Shown here piece after piece: positions 54,495 to 64,000 of a DNA stretch of 64,000 bases (positions are counted from its first letter, which is position 1; each line of letters opens with the position of its first letter). Location: assembly GCA_964057225.1 (NCBI GenBank), contig OZ059897.1, forward strand, positions 17,050,001 through 17,114,000, given 5' to 3'. Under the pieces are notes generated by a model. It did not search any database. It was given only the letters and a program-made list of their open reading frames with translations, and was not told the DNA's origin. Position numbers and translations under genes: made by a program. Source of the stretch: Auanema rhodensis (lineage: Eukaryota > Nematoda > Chromadorea > Rhabditida > Rhabditidae).

Positions 54495-55580
54495 ATGTCA
54501 AGAAGACCACCTCCATCCATTGAAGGTCTCCATTCATTAAAGGTTCTTTAGTTATTTATTTCTCTGTAAATCAGTACTTTGTTAGGTAGATAACATATCT
54601 TATAATACTACGCAGGCAGATTTGCGTCGCATCTTTGACAAATATGGAGAAATAGGAGATATTCATATACCGCGTGAAAAATATTCTCGACAAAGTAAAG
54701 GTTTTGGTTTTGTCCGCTTTTATAGGTATTATATTTTTAATACTACTAGTGTTTATTGAATTTTAGCCGAAGGGACGCCGAGTATGCACAGGAACGTACA
54801 GATGGCAAATGGGTTGATGGTCGTGAGCTTCGTGTTGCTCTTGCACGATATGAAAGGCCCATAGATGAGAGAGGCCGTTATAGGTATGATGTTGTTTTAT
54901 TAAAATAACCAGAATTTTATCATAATTGGACCCATAGGTCGGCTGCAGATCGTGTAGCTGTAGCTGTGCAGCTGTTTTCTACCAATGTGATACCAGTACA
55001 TTGAATTCTGCGACAGTTCTGTAGCCGTACTGCTTTCTTCCAGTTTATCTGAATGCAGCTCGTTAGCGCCAAAGTCCTATTTTGTAAAGAGTTTGCAGTT
55101 TGCGATAGTGTTCGTTTTCAACAATCTACCTTTCGCCTGGCCCAAATTTGAAAGATACTTTAATAAAATTTATTCATTTAATGGGATCGCTCCTTTGCAG
55201 AAAGGTGTCATTTCTTAATATTTTATTTTAGTTTTTTAGATCACGCTCTCCCAGAAGAAGAAGTCGATCTCGTTCTCCTCGATATTCAAGATCGCCTAGA
55301 AGAAGTCGCAGTCGGAGCCGTAGCAGATCTGTAAGAACATTCTTGTTCAATAGCTAATATTCTTTTTGTATAGGGAGGAAGGGGGCGATCTCGCAGTCCA
55401 AGACGACGCACAAGAAGTCCATCTTCTAAGAGATCCCCAATACCACGTCGAAGCAGGAGTAAAAGCAAAAGTAAAAGCCAAAGTCGAAGCCGAAGTCCTA
55501 CACGCAGTCCTAGCCATGAACGCAGCAGCTCTCCATCCAAATCTAGATCTGGGTCCCCACCATCGGCTCGAGATGATTAA
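54495..55580 (+). CDS. SRSF2: SR splicing factor, SRSF2-like
   Basis: An SR protein binds exonic enhancers and recruits the spliceosome in the nucleus. It starts MSRRPPPSIEGLHSLKVDNI; the RRM has RNP2 LKVDNI and RNP1 KGFGFVRF, then DGRELRVALARYERP, all close to SRSF2 (the C. elegans counterpart is RSP-4). The RS domain begins RSRSPRRRSRSRSPRYSRS-like in exon 4 and continues in exon 5 to the stop at 55578-55580. Constitutive coding skips 54892-55239, a 350-base interval far larger than the neighbouring introns, which appears to contain a poison exon. The 3' UTR extends to an AATAAA near 56019. Confidence 0.93.
54938..55204 (+). other. Candidate poison exon in SRSF2-like gene
   Basis: A 267-base, GC-richer segment is bounded by a cccatag acceptor and an aaag/gtgtca donor. 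The flanking introns would be about 50 and 35 bases, the size of ordinary introns here. If included after CGT TAT AG, the frame continues about 20 codons and stops at 55002-55004. Such stop-bearing cassette exons autoregulate SR genes through nonsense-mediated decay. Confidence 0.55.
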
Positions 55581-56142
55581 CCTCAATTCTATTACCATTT
55601 CTTGTTAAACTATGTTGATTTTTTGATAAATGTGAAAAGTGGTATACTTCTTTAGTGTTTATGGTTGGCCCTTTCGTTGAATAATGCTATAAGGTCACAC
55701 TGGTCATTGTGCTAAGAATAATTATGCCAAATAACAATAGGCGTGTATAACCCTTCAGTGGCACAGTGTTGGTAAGATACCAGTCTAAGATCTTTACATC
55801 ACATCTTCTTGTGCTGACAGTTCCTACTTTGTTTATTCTGATATGTTAGTTGAAAAATTCCTTTTAGAATAAAACTGGGCGTGACATTCTAGAAGTAGGC
55901 GGATCCGTTCTGCACTTTTTCCTCATTCTGTCTGAAAATTATATCGACCCATCACTATGCTCTATTTAGATTCCATTTTGTTTCTTTCTGTAAGTTTTCC
56001 TAGAAATTTCTCATGGCAATAAATTAAGAACGAAGTTCAATTTTTTAAACTTAATTTTTGTTCTACTTAAAATGAAACAAGAACTTGGCTGAAGAAATTA
56101 TGTTTTTCCATATTCGGACAAAAATTGTTTTATAGATAGTTC
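55581..56142 (+). other. 3' UTR of SRSF2-like gene and ZP upstream region
   Basis: Moderately GC-richer than intergenic sequence up to about 56020, where an AATAAA occurs. A GGTAAGAT donor-like site near 55770 could allow a 3' UTR intron, another way SR genes autoregulate. The last 100 bases are the upstream region of the ZP gene. Confidence 0.45.
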
Positions 56143-58996
56143 ATGTTTGTTTTCAAAATGTTCGCGCAATCTCACGTTTCGATAACTCAGTTGTGGGTCA
56201 GTTTCATGTTTACATATCGCGGTTTATATATATTTTTTCTAGGATCTCCACTAGTTTCATGTGAAGAAAGTGAAATTCGGATCGAGCTCGAGACTATGAA
56301 GCCGTTTAACGGAAAAGTGTTTGTAAAAGGAGAATACTATAACGATCACTGTAGTAAAACATATTACAATGGGGCTGCTTCTAGAAGTTCCAATAGTGAG
56401 TATTTATCGTTCAATTTTCATGTGATGTTATTTTAAAAAATCATTTTTAACATTTTGTTTAAAATGACCGGTTGTATGCAATTAGAAATACATGATAATG
56501 CTATAAGTCTTTGTAGATGGTAATTCTAATCACGAGGATATTGACCATTTCCTAACTACGACTTCTTCTCTAATTAATGGAGGTGAGGTTTTCGTTTATG
56601 ATTTACAATAACATCCTGAATTTCTAAGATGATGACCAACAAATTATAAACAAACTGAATAAAAATGTTATAACCTTTGACGATTCACCCAACCAGATGG
56701 GTGCTCCCGGTATATTCCCACCTTGCGGATAATTGGCGTATGATAATTTTTAGAAAATAGTTCCTGGACAGGAGCCGGAGGCTCAACTGATCATAGAAAA
56801 ATAAATAGAATGCCCTTTACATCAGCTTTTGGAGGGAGCAAATCTGAACATGGTACACAGTTTTGTTTATTTTTTATATCACCTTTTGTATTTAGCTAAT
56901 AATTATGCCGAAATGGATAGCACACATATAAAGATTTTTCCTAAGTCTTTGAATCAGAAAGCTGACGACGGAGATTTGAAAAAACTCCCCCCCCTTGCGA
57001 AGAATAATCAGGTAAGAACTGGTTTTTAATCTCATAATGAACTCCGTCGTGTCAGGTTTGTCCTCCATGTTCTTGTGAACCTGTGGATCGAAGAAGAAGA
57101 AATACAAACCATATTACTTTTGTTGTGCCGCTGGGCCAATGTAGTGCGAAACGTGAAAGAATTGTAAGATATATTCTCCCTCTTTACTCAATTTCTTCCT
57201 ATTTACTTTTTAATGCAAAATCTCACTAGATACAAATCTTTAACCGAATGCTTGAATAACCTTGCCAATTATATGAAAAGTATGAGGGTTTGGAACTAGT
57301 ATTCTTATTCAATTCTTCATTTATGAACGCTATTCAAGTGGCTACTATCCTAGCTGTTGAAATGACCGTCATCCATTCTGATCGAAGGACACTACCTTGG
57401 CAAAACTATTAAGGCGAAATATTAATTAGAAAGATCAGCAAATATACATATTTTTATGTATTATGGACATGAATAGGAAGACAAAATATTCTTTTCCTTT
57501 TTTCAAGTATTTTCACAATTCATTCAATTGATTTCGGAAATGAAAAAGTTCAAGATCATGAACTTACTGTTTACATATTTCTATTTCTTTTTTGTATAAA
57601 TCTCTATAACAGAAAAATTAGGATAGTCTGTAATAATATAATTACTCTAAAGCAGAAGAGTTGTGAAGATTTTATTTCTCTTGCGTAGAACAGTTAAAAA
57701 ATTTCCTTTTTTGATTGATTTCTAAGATTGATTTCTTTTTTATTTATTAAATTAATTTCAGCTTAATCCTTCGTCTCTTATCACATCATTTGTTATTATT
57801 GTTAGTTTCCATGAAAGTTTCATAACTAAATTGGATAGAGCCTATCATATACAATGTGCATACACAGAATCTTCAAGGCCCGTGGCGGCTGAGCTAAATG
57901 TTAGGTTTGTATTATATTCTTTTCATGATTGTCAATGACCTTTTCATATTTACAGCATGTCAGCTCCGTTCTCTCTGAATTCCTCAATAACGCCACCCAA
58001 ATGTGAATACGATATAAGGGGGTCCAATGGTAAAGCCATACAGGATGTTCGAGTCGGGGATTTAGTTCATCATGAATGGAAATGTCATACAGAAATGCCG
58101 GGTAAGAACTAAAATTATAATGAGAATATTTTTTACTTTTATTATTTTGCATTTTAATGAGTTTTTTTCAAGGACTTTTCAAAATGCTTATTCATGACTG
58201 TTATGTAGAAAGCGGATCCCATGAAAAATACAAAATTATAGATGAAGAAGGGTGATTGAATAATCATTTCACATTTTGTTAACTGTTATTTTCAATTTGC
58301 AGATGTACAATGGATAAATATACTTTGGCTACCCCCACGTACTCTAATTCACTAACAGCAACCGTTGAATCATTCATGTTTAAATTTCCTGATAAGTATG
58401 TTATAGAATTTCATAAGGTCAAAACAGAAATGTTACAAAATATGACATCATATTTTTAATTGAAAAGAAACTTGAAATAGTTTAAAATGTTGAAAACGTT
58501 ATTCCAGGAGCGCTGTAGATTTTCAATGTGCAATCAAGCTATGCTCAATTCATGACAGTGATTGTGTTATAAAAACGGTATTTTTGAACAAACTCGAACT
58601 ATAATATTTTTTGTTTATTATAAATAGAAGTATATAAATGCCATTCCAACCATTTTTCAGCCACCACAATGTGATGAGCCTAGTCGAAAACGCAGACATG
58701 TGAACCTGAGAGGCAAAAACAGTGACTATGTCATATTGAACTCTAACAGTTTAACAGTATTAGATAAAGATGATGCTAATAAAGACTATCTAGGTAAACC
58801 ATTTTCAATTATTTTCGAAATATCATCCTACTTTTAAGAGCATACAATGAATACCCCAGAAGCTTGGCATCTGAATATGAATGTTTGTTTTTCTGTAACT
58901 CAGTTTGGATTCTTAATTTCATCGGTTACGTTCTTATCTACTTTATCGTTGGCAATTTTCTTTGCTCATACCTACTTCAAAATCTTTAGATTTTGA
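56143..58996 (+). CDS. Cuticlin-like ZP-domain transmembrane protein
   Basis: ZP-domain proteins polymerise in apical matrices and, in nematodes, in cuticle. The N terminus is hydrophobic (GLYIFFLGSPLVSC), then CEESEIRIELETMKPFNGKV and GEYYNDHCSKTYYNG begin the ZP-N half. A Ser/Asn-rich, weakly conserved segment (56516-57010) interrupts it before VCPPCSC and ITFVVPLGQCSAKRERI. The second half has DRAYHIQCAYTES (about 57827), CEYDIRGSNGK, WKCHT, MLIHDCYVESG (about 58180) and ATVESFMFKFPD with FQCAIKLC. A dibasic furin-like site SRKRRH lies near 58685, followed by the C-terminal membrane helix FGFLISSVTFLSTLSLAIFF. Large intron at about 57163-57762. The start at 56143 is uncertain because the signal region is embedded in a longer N-terminal read. 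The ZP-N/ZP-C spacer is longer than usual. Confidence 0.88.
57163..57762 (+). other. Large intron of the ZP gene
   Basis: About 600 bases between the exon ending in CSAKRERI and the one starting LNPSSLIT. AT-rich with no ORF of note. Confidence 0.7.
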
Positions 58997-59492
58997 CGAT
59001 TTCAAATAATATATTTGAGTTATACGAGTTAAGGATCATTGTGGCCTTTCAGTTTTATTTTGTCATGTTGTTGTACATATTTTCTGCATTCATCAATAAT
59101 AATTTATTTGTTTTAATATTTCTAGATTTATACAATTATAATATTAATAATAACCTAAAAACATTTACCGCATGGATATACCTGTATACATGTTACATGA
59201 GCATATGTATCTGGTTATCTTATCTAAATGGTCCAAATCAAAATACGATAAAGAAAATACAATCTCTCGTTCAACTTATTTTTTTCGTATTATTATTATA
59301 TAACTTCTTACTATAATATTTTTTATTTTTTGTATTTTCGATTAGTTATGCAAATTTAAATCAGTTGTGAACACGTCTTTTATACTGACTTTGTTTCATA
59401 ATGATAAGAAAGCTCTATGATAAGCTTTACTGTGTTATTGATTTTCCGTCTAATCAAATTTTTAACTTTTTAAATCAAAATACTTTAAAGTG
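58997..59492. other. Intergenic, AT-rich
   Basis: Between the ZP gene and the four-pass membrane gene, same strand. The long Ile/Asn/Tyr frame starting in the ZP stop region is AT-rich noise. Nothing else was seen. Confidence 0.6.
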
Positions 59493-60329
59493 ATGCCTTC
59501 TGGACTCAGTTCGTTTAGTAATTCTGGTCTCACGTCATTCACAAGCAATTTTGATTCGTCTGAAAATATATTCCTGAAATTACCACATACATTCAAGCCA
59601 CTCCAAACTGTAAGCATTTCAAATTTGAATATTTAATGCTAGAATAATTTGTCTTGTTCAGTTAAATGCTATCATTCTCGCAATATGCGTTGGTTCAACA
59701 GCTGGATCTGAAAATGGAATATTGTGGATGGTTATCATTACCTCATTATTGGTAAGTTGTTACTTTTAAAATATATGAAATGTTAAAACTATGAATTGAA
59801 TATAATAGGTAAAATGAATAAAAACTATTTATATTTCAGATATCTGGTGCAGCAACTATTATTTTCGCTATTAACCAACAAGACAATCTTATGGATAGCT
59901 TAACCAATGGAAGTATAGCTTGGAATATTTTGGTAAGTCAACCATTTAGACTGTAGAAAAAAATTCCCGATAATAGGAACTGGCTTATTCGTTTATACTG
60001 GGAATGCTTAGTGTGGTGTGCATTTGGCTTTCTTTTCAATTTGCGAATCGTCATTTAGGAGGAACATCAGCAGGTTACATTGCTTCGGGGGTGAGAATCG
60101 TATTCCAACTCAATAATTTGTTATAACCGTTTCCGTATCTTCAATAAGCAGCAATGTAAATATTATATTTCAGTTATTTTCAATGATACACGCTGTATTG
60201 TATGGAATACCATGTTATCTGATTTATGGAGAGATTCAAAACAATAATAACAACAATAACAGAAATGAGAGAGATGTTACTGTTCAATCTGTTCACCCTT
60301 TCAGAGATGTTCCATATCAGGATGCATAA
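59493..60329 (+). CDS. Four-pass membrane protein, MARVEL-like
   Basis: Five exons with short introns (one about 80 bases) give about 195 residues. A Ser-rich N tail of about 45 residues (MPSGLSSFSNSGL...) is followed by four hydrophobic segments: TLNAIILAICVGSTAG, ILWMVIITSLLISGAATIIF, LELAYSFILGMLSVVCIWLSF and YIASGLFSMIHAVLYGIPC. The tail is hydrophilic with an Asn run and ends PFRDVPYQDA. Length and helix spacing fit MARVEL/CMTM-type proteins, which act in membrane apposition and trafficking, but no diagnostic motif was seen, so the family is a guess. Start at 59493; it lies 496 bases after the ZP stop on the same strand. Confidence 0.7.
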
Positions 60330-62161
60330 ATTCGAAGTAATAGTTTGATGCATCTTACTCGTATGAACTCAGCAAATCTCACTATATTTCTAATTATTAT
60401 GATTACAGCTTGATTGTTCGTAATATATTTTATTTGAAATGAAGTTTTGAATGAACTTTTGAAAGTGCAATGCTTTTCAGCAATCTTCGCTTTCGTTGTA
60501 CCTCGAACAGTAAAAGTTCACTATTGAATCAGAATGTACTAAGCGTCTAAATTTATTTTAAGTATTATTCAATAATTAATTTTAAATTCAATAAAATCGT
60601 AACAATTTGAATGGTAGATAACTGAAATCAGCAATGTTTCAATTTGACTGTGTAACAATATATGAGGTGAATAGAATAAAACTGACAAAATGAGATATGA
60701 AAGGAAAAGAGAGAAGGGGAGGGGTAGTAGAGAAATAAATTGAGAAAGAAGAAGAAGGAAAGAAGACGAAGAAGATGAAGAAGAAGAAGGAGAAGGAGAA
60801 GGAGAAGAAGGAGAAGAAGGAGAAGAAGGAGAAGAAGGAGAAGAAGGAGTAGGAGAAGAAGAATATGCAGCAGAAGAAGAAAACGAGGGATAGCAACTGA
60901 AACAGTGGGAGGGCGAAATAGAAAAAGAGTTGAAGGGAAAGGTGCGGATGATCTGGAAAAATCTTAAAGCAAATCGGAAAGAAAGAAAGAAAGAAAGAAC
61001 GAAGGAAGATGGATAAAGACGAACGAGGAAGGTGGAACACACGATGAACCTAACGAGAAAGCGAAACAAGAAATGAGAATGGAATGAGAGTCATAGAGAG
61101 ATAGAGGTGCTATATGTTTGTTCTCCTCTGACGAACGGAGCATCGTGTGTGTGGATCTGGAAGTGGTGGATATATGAGTATGACTATGGATAAGAAACGA
61201 AAGATAGTGAAAAACTGGAGAGCCGGCAGATTGTGATAATGGTGAGAGACTACGAGAACGAGACTGTGAAAAGATGGAAGATGTGAGATGAGATAGAAGA
61301 AAAGTGAAAGAGTAAGAAAACGAAAAGGAGCATCTTGCTTAGTATGTCAGATTGTTGGAGCAAAAGGTGGAGTAGAAAGAGGGAAAAGAGTGTTGGAGGC
61401 GGAGGACAAGATCTGAAGTTGCTTAGCTGGAGAAGCATTGGGTACAATATGGCGAGCTCGTCCTATTCCTATTTCTATAGCGTTCAATCGTTTTCATCGT
61501 GAATTTACCAAATATCACTTTTTAGTTTTTGTTATTTATACATACATATATTCAATTATATAATAAGTAATGTTTCAAGATTTCAAGATCTTCTGGAAAA
61601 TATATTCAAGACAACACTTTATTCAATAGGATAACCTCTTATATTCCATTCCAAATGTCATAACCAGTTGATTTAAATAACTTTCACGATTTCTCTTCAA
61701 TTCTTATGATGTATATTAATTTTTTTCTCTCTGTGATTCATATATACGAAACAATCGATTTTTTCATATTATATATTTATAAAGAAAAAGAATTTTAATT
61801 AGAAAAAAGAGAAATTGTTTTATTTTATCCTAACTATAGCTGCTTATCGAACAATTTATGAGAGTCCCAGCTTTGTGCTGACTAGAACTGGTGTCATAGC
61901 AACCACATACTCACGTAATCTTGTTTTTCCTTTTCCGTTCCTATTCTTTTAGCAAAATTTATGTTGTACATTTTTTCAGTTCAAAACTTTCATTTAAGTC
62001 CTTAATTGGAATAAAAAGGTTAATTTTACATGTTTATGTTTATGTTTAACATTCTTTTCATATATCGTGATATATAACTTTGAATTTGAATTTTCTTATC
62101 ATATTATTAATTGAAGCTGAAAGTTTTTATTGGTATAGATTATAAAAATTGCTTTTAGAGT
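60330..62161. other. Intergenic region with long polypurine tract
   Basis: About 1.8 kb. Bases 60680-61080 are almost pure purine on the plus strand (gaagaaggagaag units), tapering to 61330. The remainder is AT-rich. ORFs on the minus strand here are Ser/Phe low-complexity artefacts. Confidence 0.7.
60680..61080. repeat. Polypurine tract, GAAGGA units
   Basis: Strong strand asymmetry over about 400 bases, with tandem ggagaagaa units best defined at 60770-60860. The units are imperfect. Such tracts can form triplex DNA. Confidence 0.85.
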
Positions 62162-64000
62162 ATGAGGAAGGAAGAAAGCGCATTGCTCAGCCGACTAAGT
62201 AGCTCAGCTACAACTATTCGATCTAGCAATTATTCTGTTCCCAGATCGTATGGTCCAAGGTAAATAATACTATCTTGAATTCTTAGTCTTCTTAGTTAAC
62301 ACTTGTAAATGATTTTTTTCAGTTTGAGCTCATATCGGCTATCAAATTATACGCCATCTCGTTCATCAGGCTTATCAGAAAAACCATCCAGTGATTCACC
62401 ATGTACGTTTTATTATAAAAGAAAATTTTTTTAACATTCAATCTAAACTATAACATTTTAAATTTATATTTAAGATTCTTCTGGTAATAATACTCTCAGA
62501 CGGTCTAGTTCTTCAACTTCATATTCTCGAACTCTTTATCAAAGGTTAATAGATAATTTCAAACTTAATTTATCATTTTTTAAAAATTTTTATTACACAA
62601 GACGCTGTTTAACATTGACAAATAATGATTTCAGTCCAGCAGCCGCCAAACTGAGTTCAAGTCAAAACTCTGCCTATTCTATATCCAGCAGCTCATATAA
62701 ACCGTTAACTGTTGCATCATCTAGTCATGATTCGAAAACTTCACATAACAATAACTTGAATTCCAATACTGTTGGATATAGCAGTATTAACTCTTATTCT
62801 AATTATAGCAATAGTATTAATAATAATAATAATAACAGTAATAGTCCATCAGCTAGTCGAGTACGTTCTTCATCCATGGCTCCAAGCTACAGGTTCGTAT
62901 GGTCTTCAATCTTTTTTTTTAAATTGGCATGAAACGTTTTTGATTTTTTATTTTTATTAGCGAGTTTAAATTCTTACTTCTCTCATTACTTGTTCTAATG
63001 TATGCAATTTATAGAACAGTGAATGTTGCCCAATTGAATAAACAAGCTAGGGAACGAGCTGATCGTGAAGAGAAGTTGAAAAATTATTCCGAATGGTTAG
63101 AGCGCGAGAAACAGAAGGAAGTAGATATAACTGAAGATACTATATCTAAAGACTTCAGAAAAACATTGTGTAAGCAACAACTTTAAAATTAAAACTAAAC
63201 AAATTACATTTCAAGAAGCTTTATTATCAAATATCTAAATAATTTAGTTTTTGAAATAACTCTTTTGTTGAAGAATTTCATTAGGTATGATTTAGCTGTA
63301 AGCCATGCCAGCCCTGGGTATTCACAATTTGTTCGTTCCGTTAATACAAAATCTGAATTGGGTAATAGTAATAATCTCATTGGAAAATATTCTGTCCCTC
63401 ATTCCAATAGTAAGGAAACCGCCAGCAGAGTGAGTATTTCAAATAAATTCTTCGAAAGGTTCTGTTTTTAGACTGTCATGGAATATGCTGAAGACAGTCG
63501 AATGGCTAATTCTATATCGCCGGGTGTGTCGTCAGTCTGCCAAATTGGTTATACGGGCCTCAGAAATATTGGAAATACTTGTTTCTTAAATGCTACGGTT
63601 CAAATATTGGCTAATATAATCGAATTGAAAACATATTTTCTTAATGATATGTATACGACTGATATCAATAGGACCAACGATTTAGGCTGTCAGGTAAATA
63701 TTAAAAAATTAACAGTTATAAAATTTAGAAAAAAATTTAAAGATAATCATAATTTTAGGGTAGAATTGCTGAGTCGTTTGCTGAAATCATGAAAATGTTG
63801 TGGAATGGCAAACATCGAGCAATTGAACCAGTCAAGCTAAAAGTTTGTCTCTCAGTACTTAGGCTTTTTTCAACTATGTTTTTTCAGGAATTAGTTGCAT
63901 TGAAAGCTCCGCAGTTCTCTAACTGTGGTCAACATGATGCTCATGAATTTTTATCTTTTTTGTTGGATTTGCTACATGAAGATTTAAATCGTGTGCAAGT
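62162..64000 (+). CDS. Ubiquitin-specific protease, 5' part (cut by window end)
   Basis: A cysteine deubiquitinase whose catalytic domain begins near 63555. The start at 62162 follows an acceptor-like ttttagagt. The N-terminal 300 or so residues are Ser/Asn-rich and disordered (MRKEESALLSRLSSSATTIR; SSINSYSNYSNS; Asn run), with a charged segment KQARERADREEKLKNYSEW near 63030. The catalytic Cys box is GLRNIGNTCFLNATVQIL (about 63557-63610), later IAESFAEIMKMLWNGKHRAI and FSNCGQHDAHEFLSFLLDLL (about 63919-63975), the QQDAQEF-equivalent block. The His box and the rest lie beyond 64000. The layout and spacing resemble USP2 and USP4/8-type enzymes, but the precise orthologue cannot be set from this part. 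The Ser-rich front end recalls USP2. Confidence 0.9.

Noticed and set aside
58993-59316. 107-codon hydrophobic ORF after the ZP gene
   Set aside because: Ile/Asn/Tyr-rich reading of AT-rich intergenic DNA, starting two bases before the end of the ZP stop codon; no splice signals.
60569-61069. 166-codon minus-strand Ser/Phe ORF
   Set aside because: Translation of the polypurine tract's complement; low complexity with no start context or domain.

Overview
The window reads as nuclear DNA of an invertebrate animal, most likely a nematode. It is AT-rich. Genes are broken by many very short GT-AG introns, mostly about 40-60 bases, with acceptors ending in TTTTAG or TTTCAG. The families include a patched-related (PTR) protein with the motif GFSVDFSSH, a cuticlin-like ZP protein, a BRA-type MYND protein, and single homologues of DNA2, DHX16, C9orf72, CLN3, TMEM67, GCDH, DNAJB, OVCA2, FRS2, NPLOC4, NUDT9 and SRSF2. 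Many start codons sit just after an AG acceptor with no visible upstream exon, as expected for spliced-leader trans-splicing. The species cannot be named from the sequence. No tRNA, rRNA, intact mobile element, CRISPR array or virus was seen.

Layout. 0-15.3 kb: a Thr/Pro-rich mucin-like membrane protein (-), DNA2 nuclease-helicase (-), a small secreted protein (+) and a PTR sterol-sensing-domain transporter (-) whose 1.27-kb intron holds an orphan ORF. 15.3-25.9 kb: a 10.6-kb stretch with no recognisable gene, containing simple repeats and a few GC-richer, coding-like islands. 25.9-36.6 kb: DHX16 (-) and C9orf72 (+) diverge from a shared promoter. C9orf72 converges on CLN3 (-), and upstream of CLN3 lies a small secreted-peptide gene that could encode an amidated neuropeptide. 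38.6-49.4 kb: TMEM67 (+) and GCDH (-) converge with 34 bases between their stops; DNAJB (-) and OVCA2 (+) diverge from a promoter with a perfect heat-shock element; an FRS2-like adaptor follows OVCA2. 49.6-55.6 kb: NPL4 (-), NUDT9 (+), BRA-type MYND protein (-), SRSF2-like SR protein (+). 56.1-64 kb: ZP-domain protein, a four-pass membrane protein, a purine-rich intergenic tract, and the 5' part of a ubiquitin-specific protease cut by the window end.

Most of these are unrelated housekeeping or cell-biological genes packed closely, in divergent and convergent pairs and short same-strand runs that could be operons. The regulatory sites fit their genes: a perfect RFX/DAF-19 X-box about 55 bases upstream of the ciliary gene TMEM67, a perfect heat-shock element upstream of the DnaJ gene, and a full CRE upstream of the candidate neuropeptide gene. 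The SR-protein gene carries what looks like a poison exon. The points I would check first are the candidate neuropeptide precursor, the NPL4 that lacks its p97-binding UBX-like domain, and the SR poison exon.
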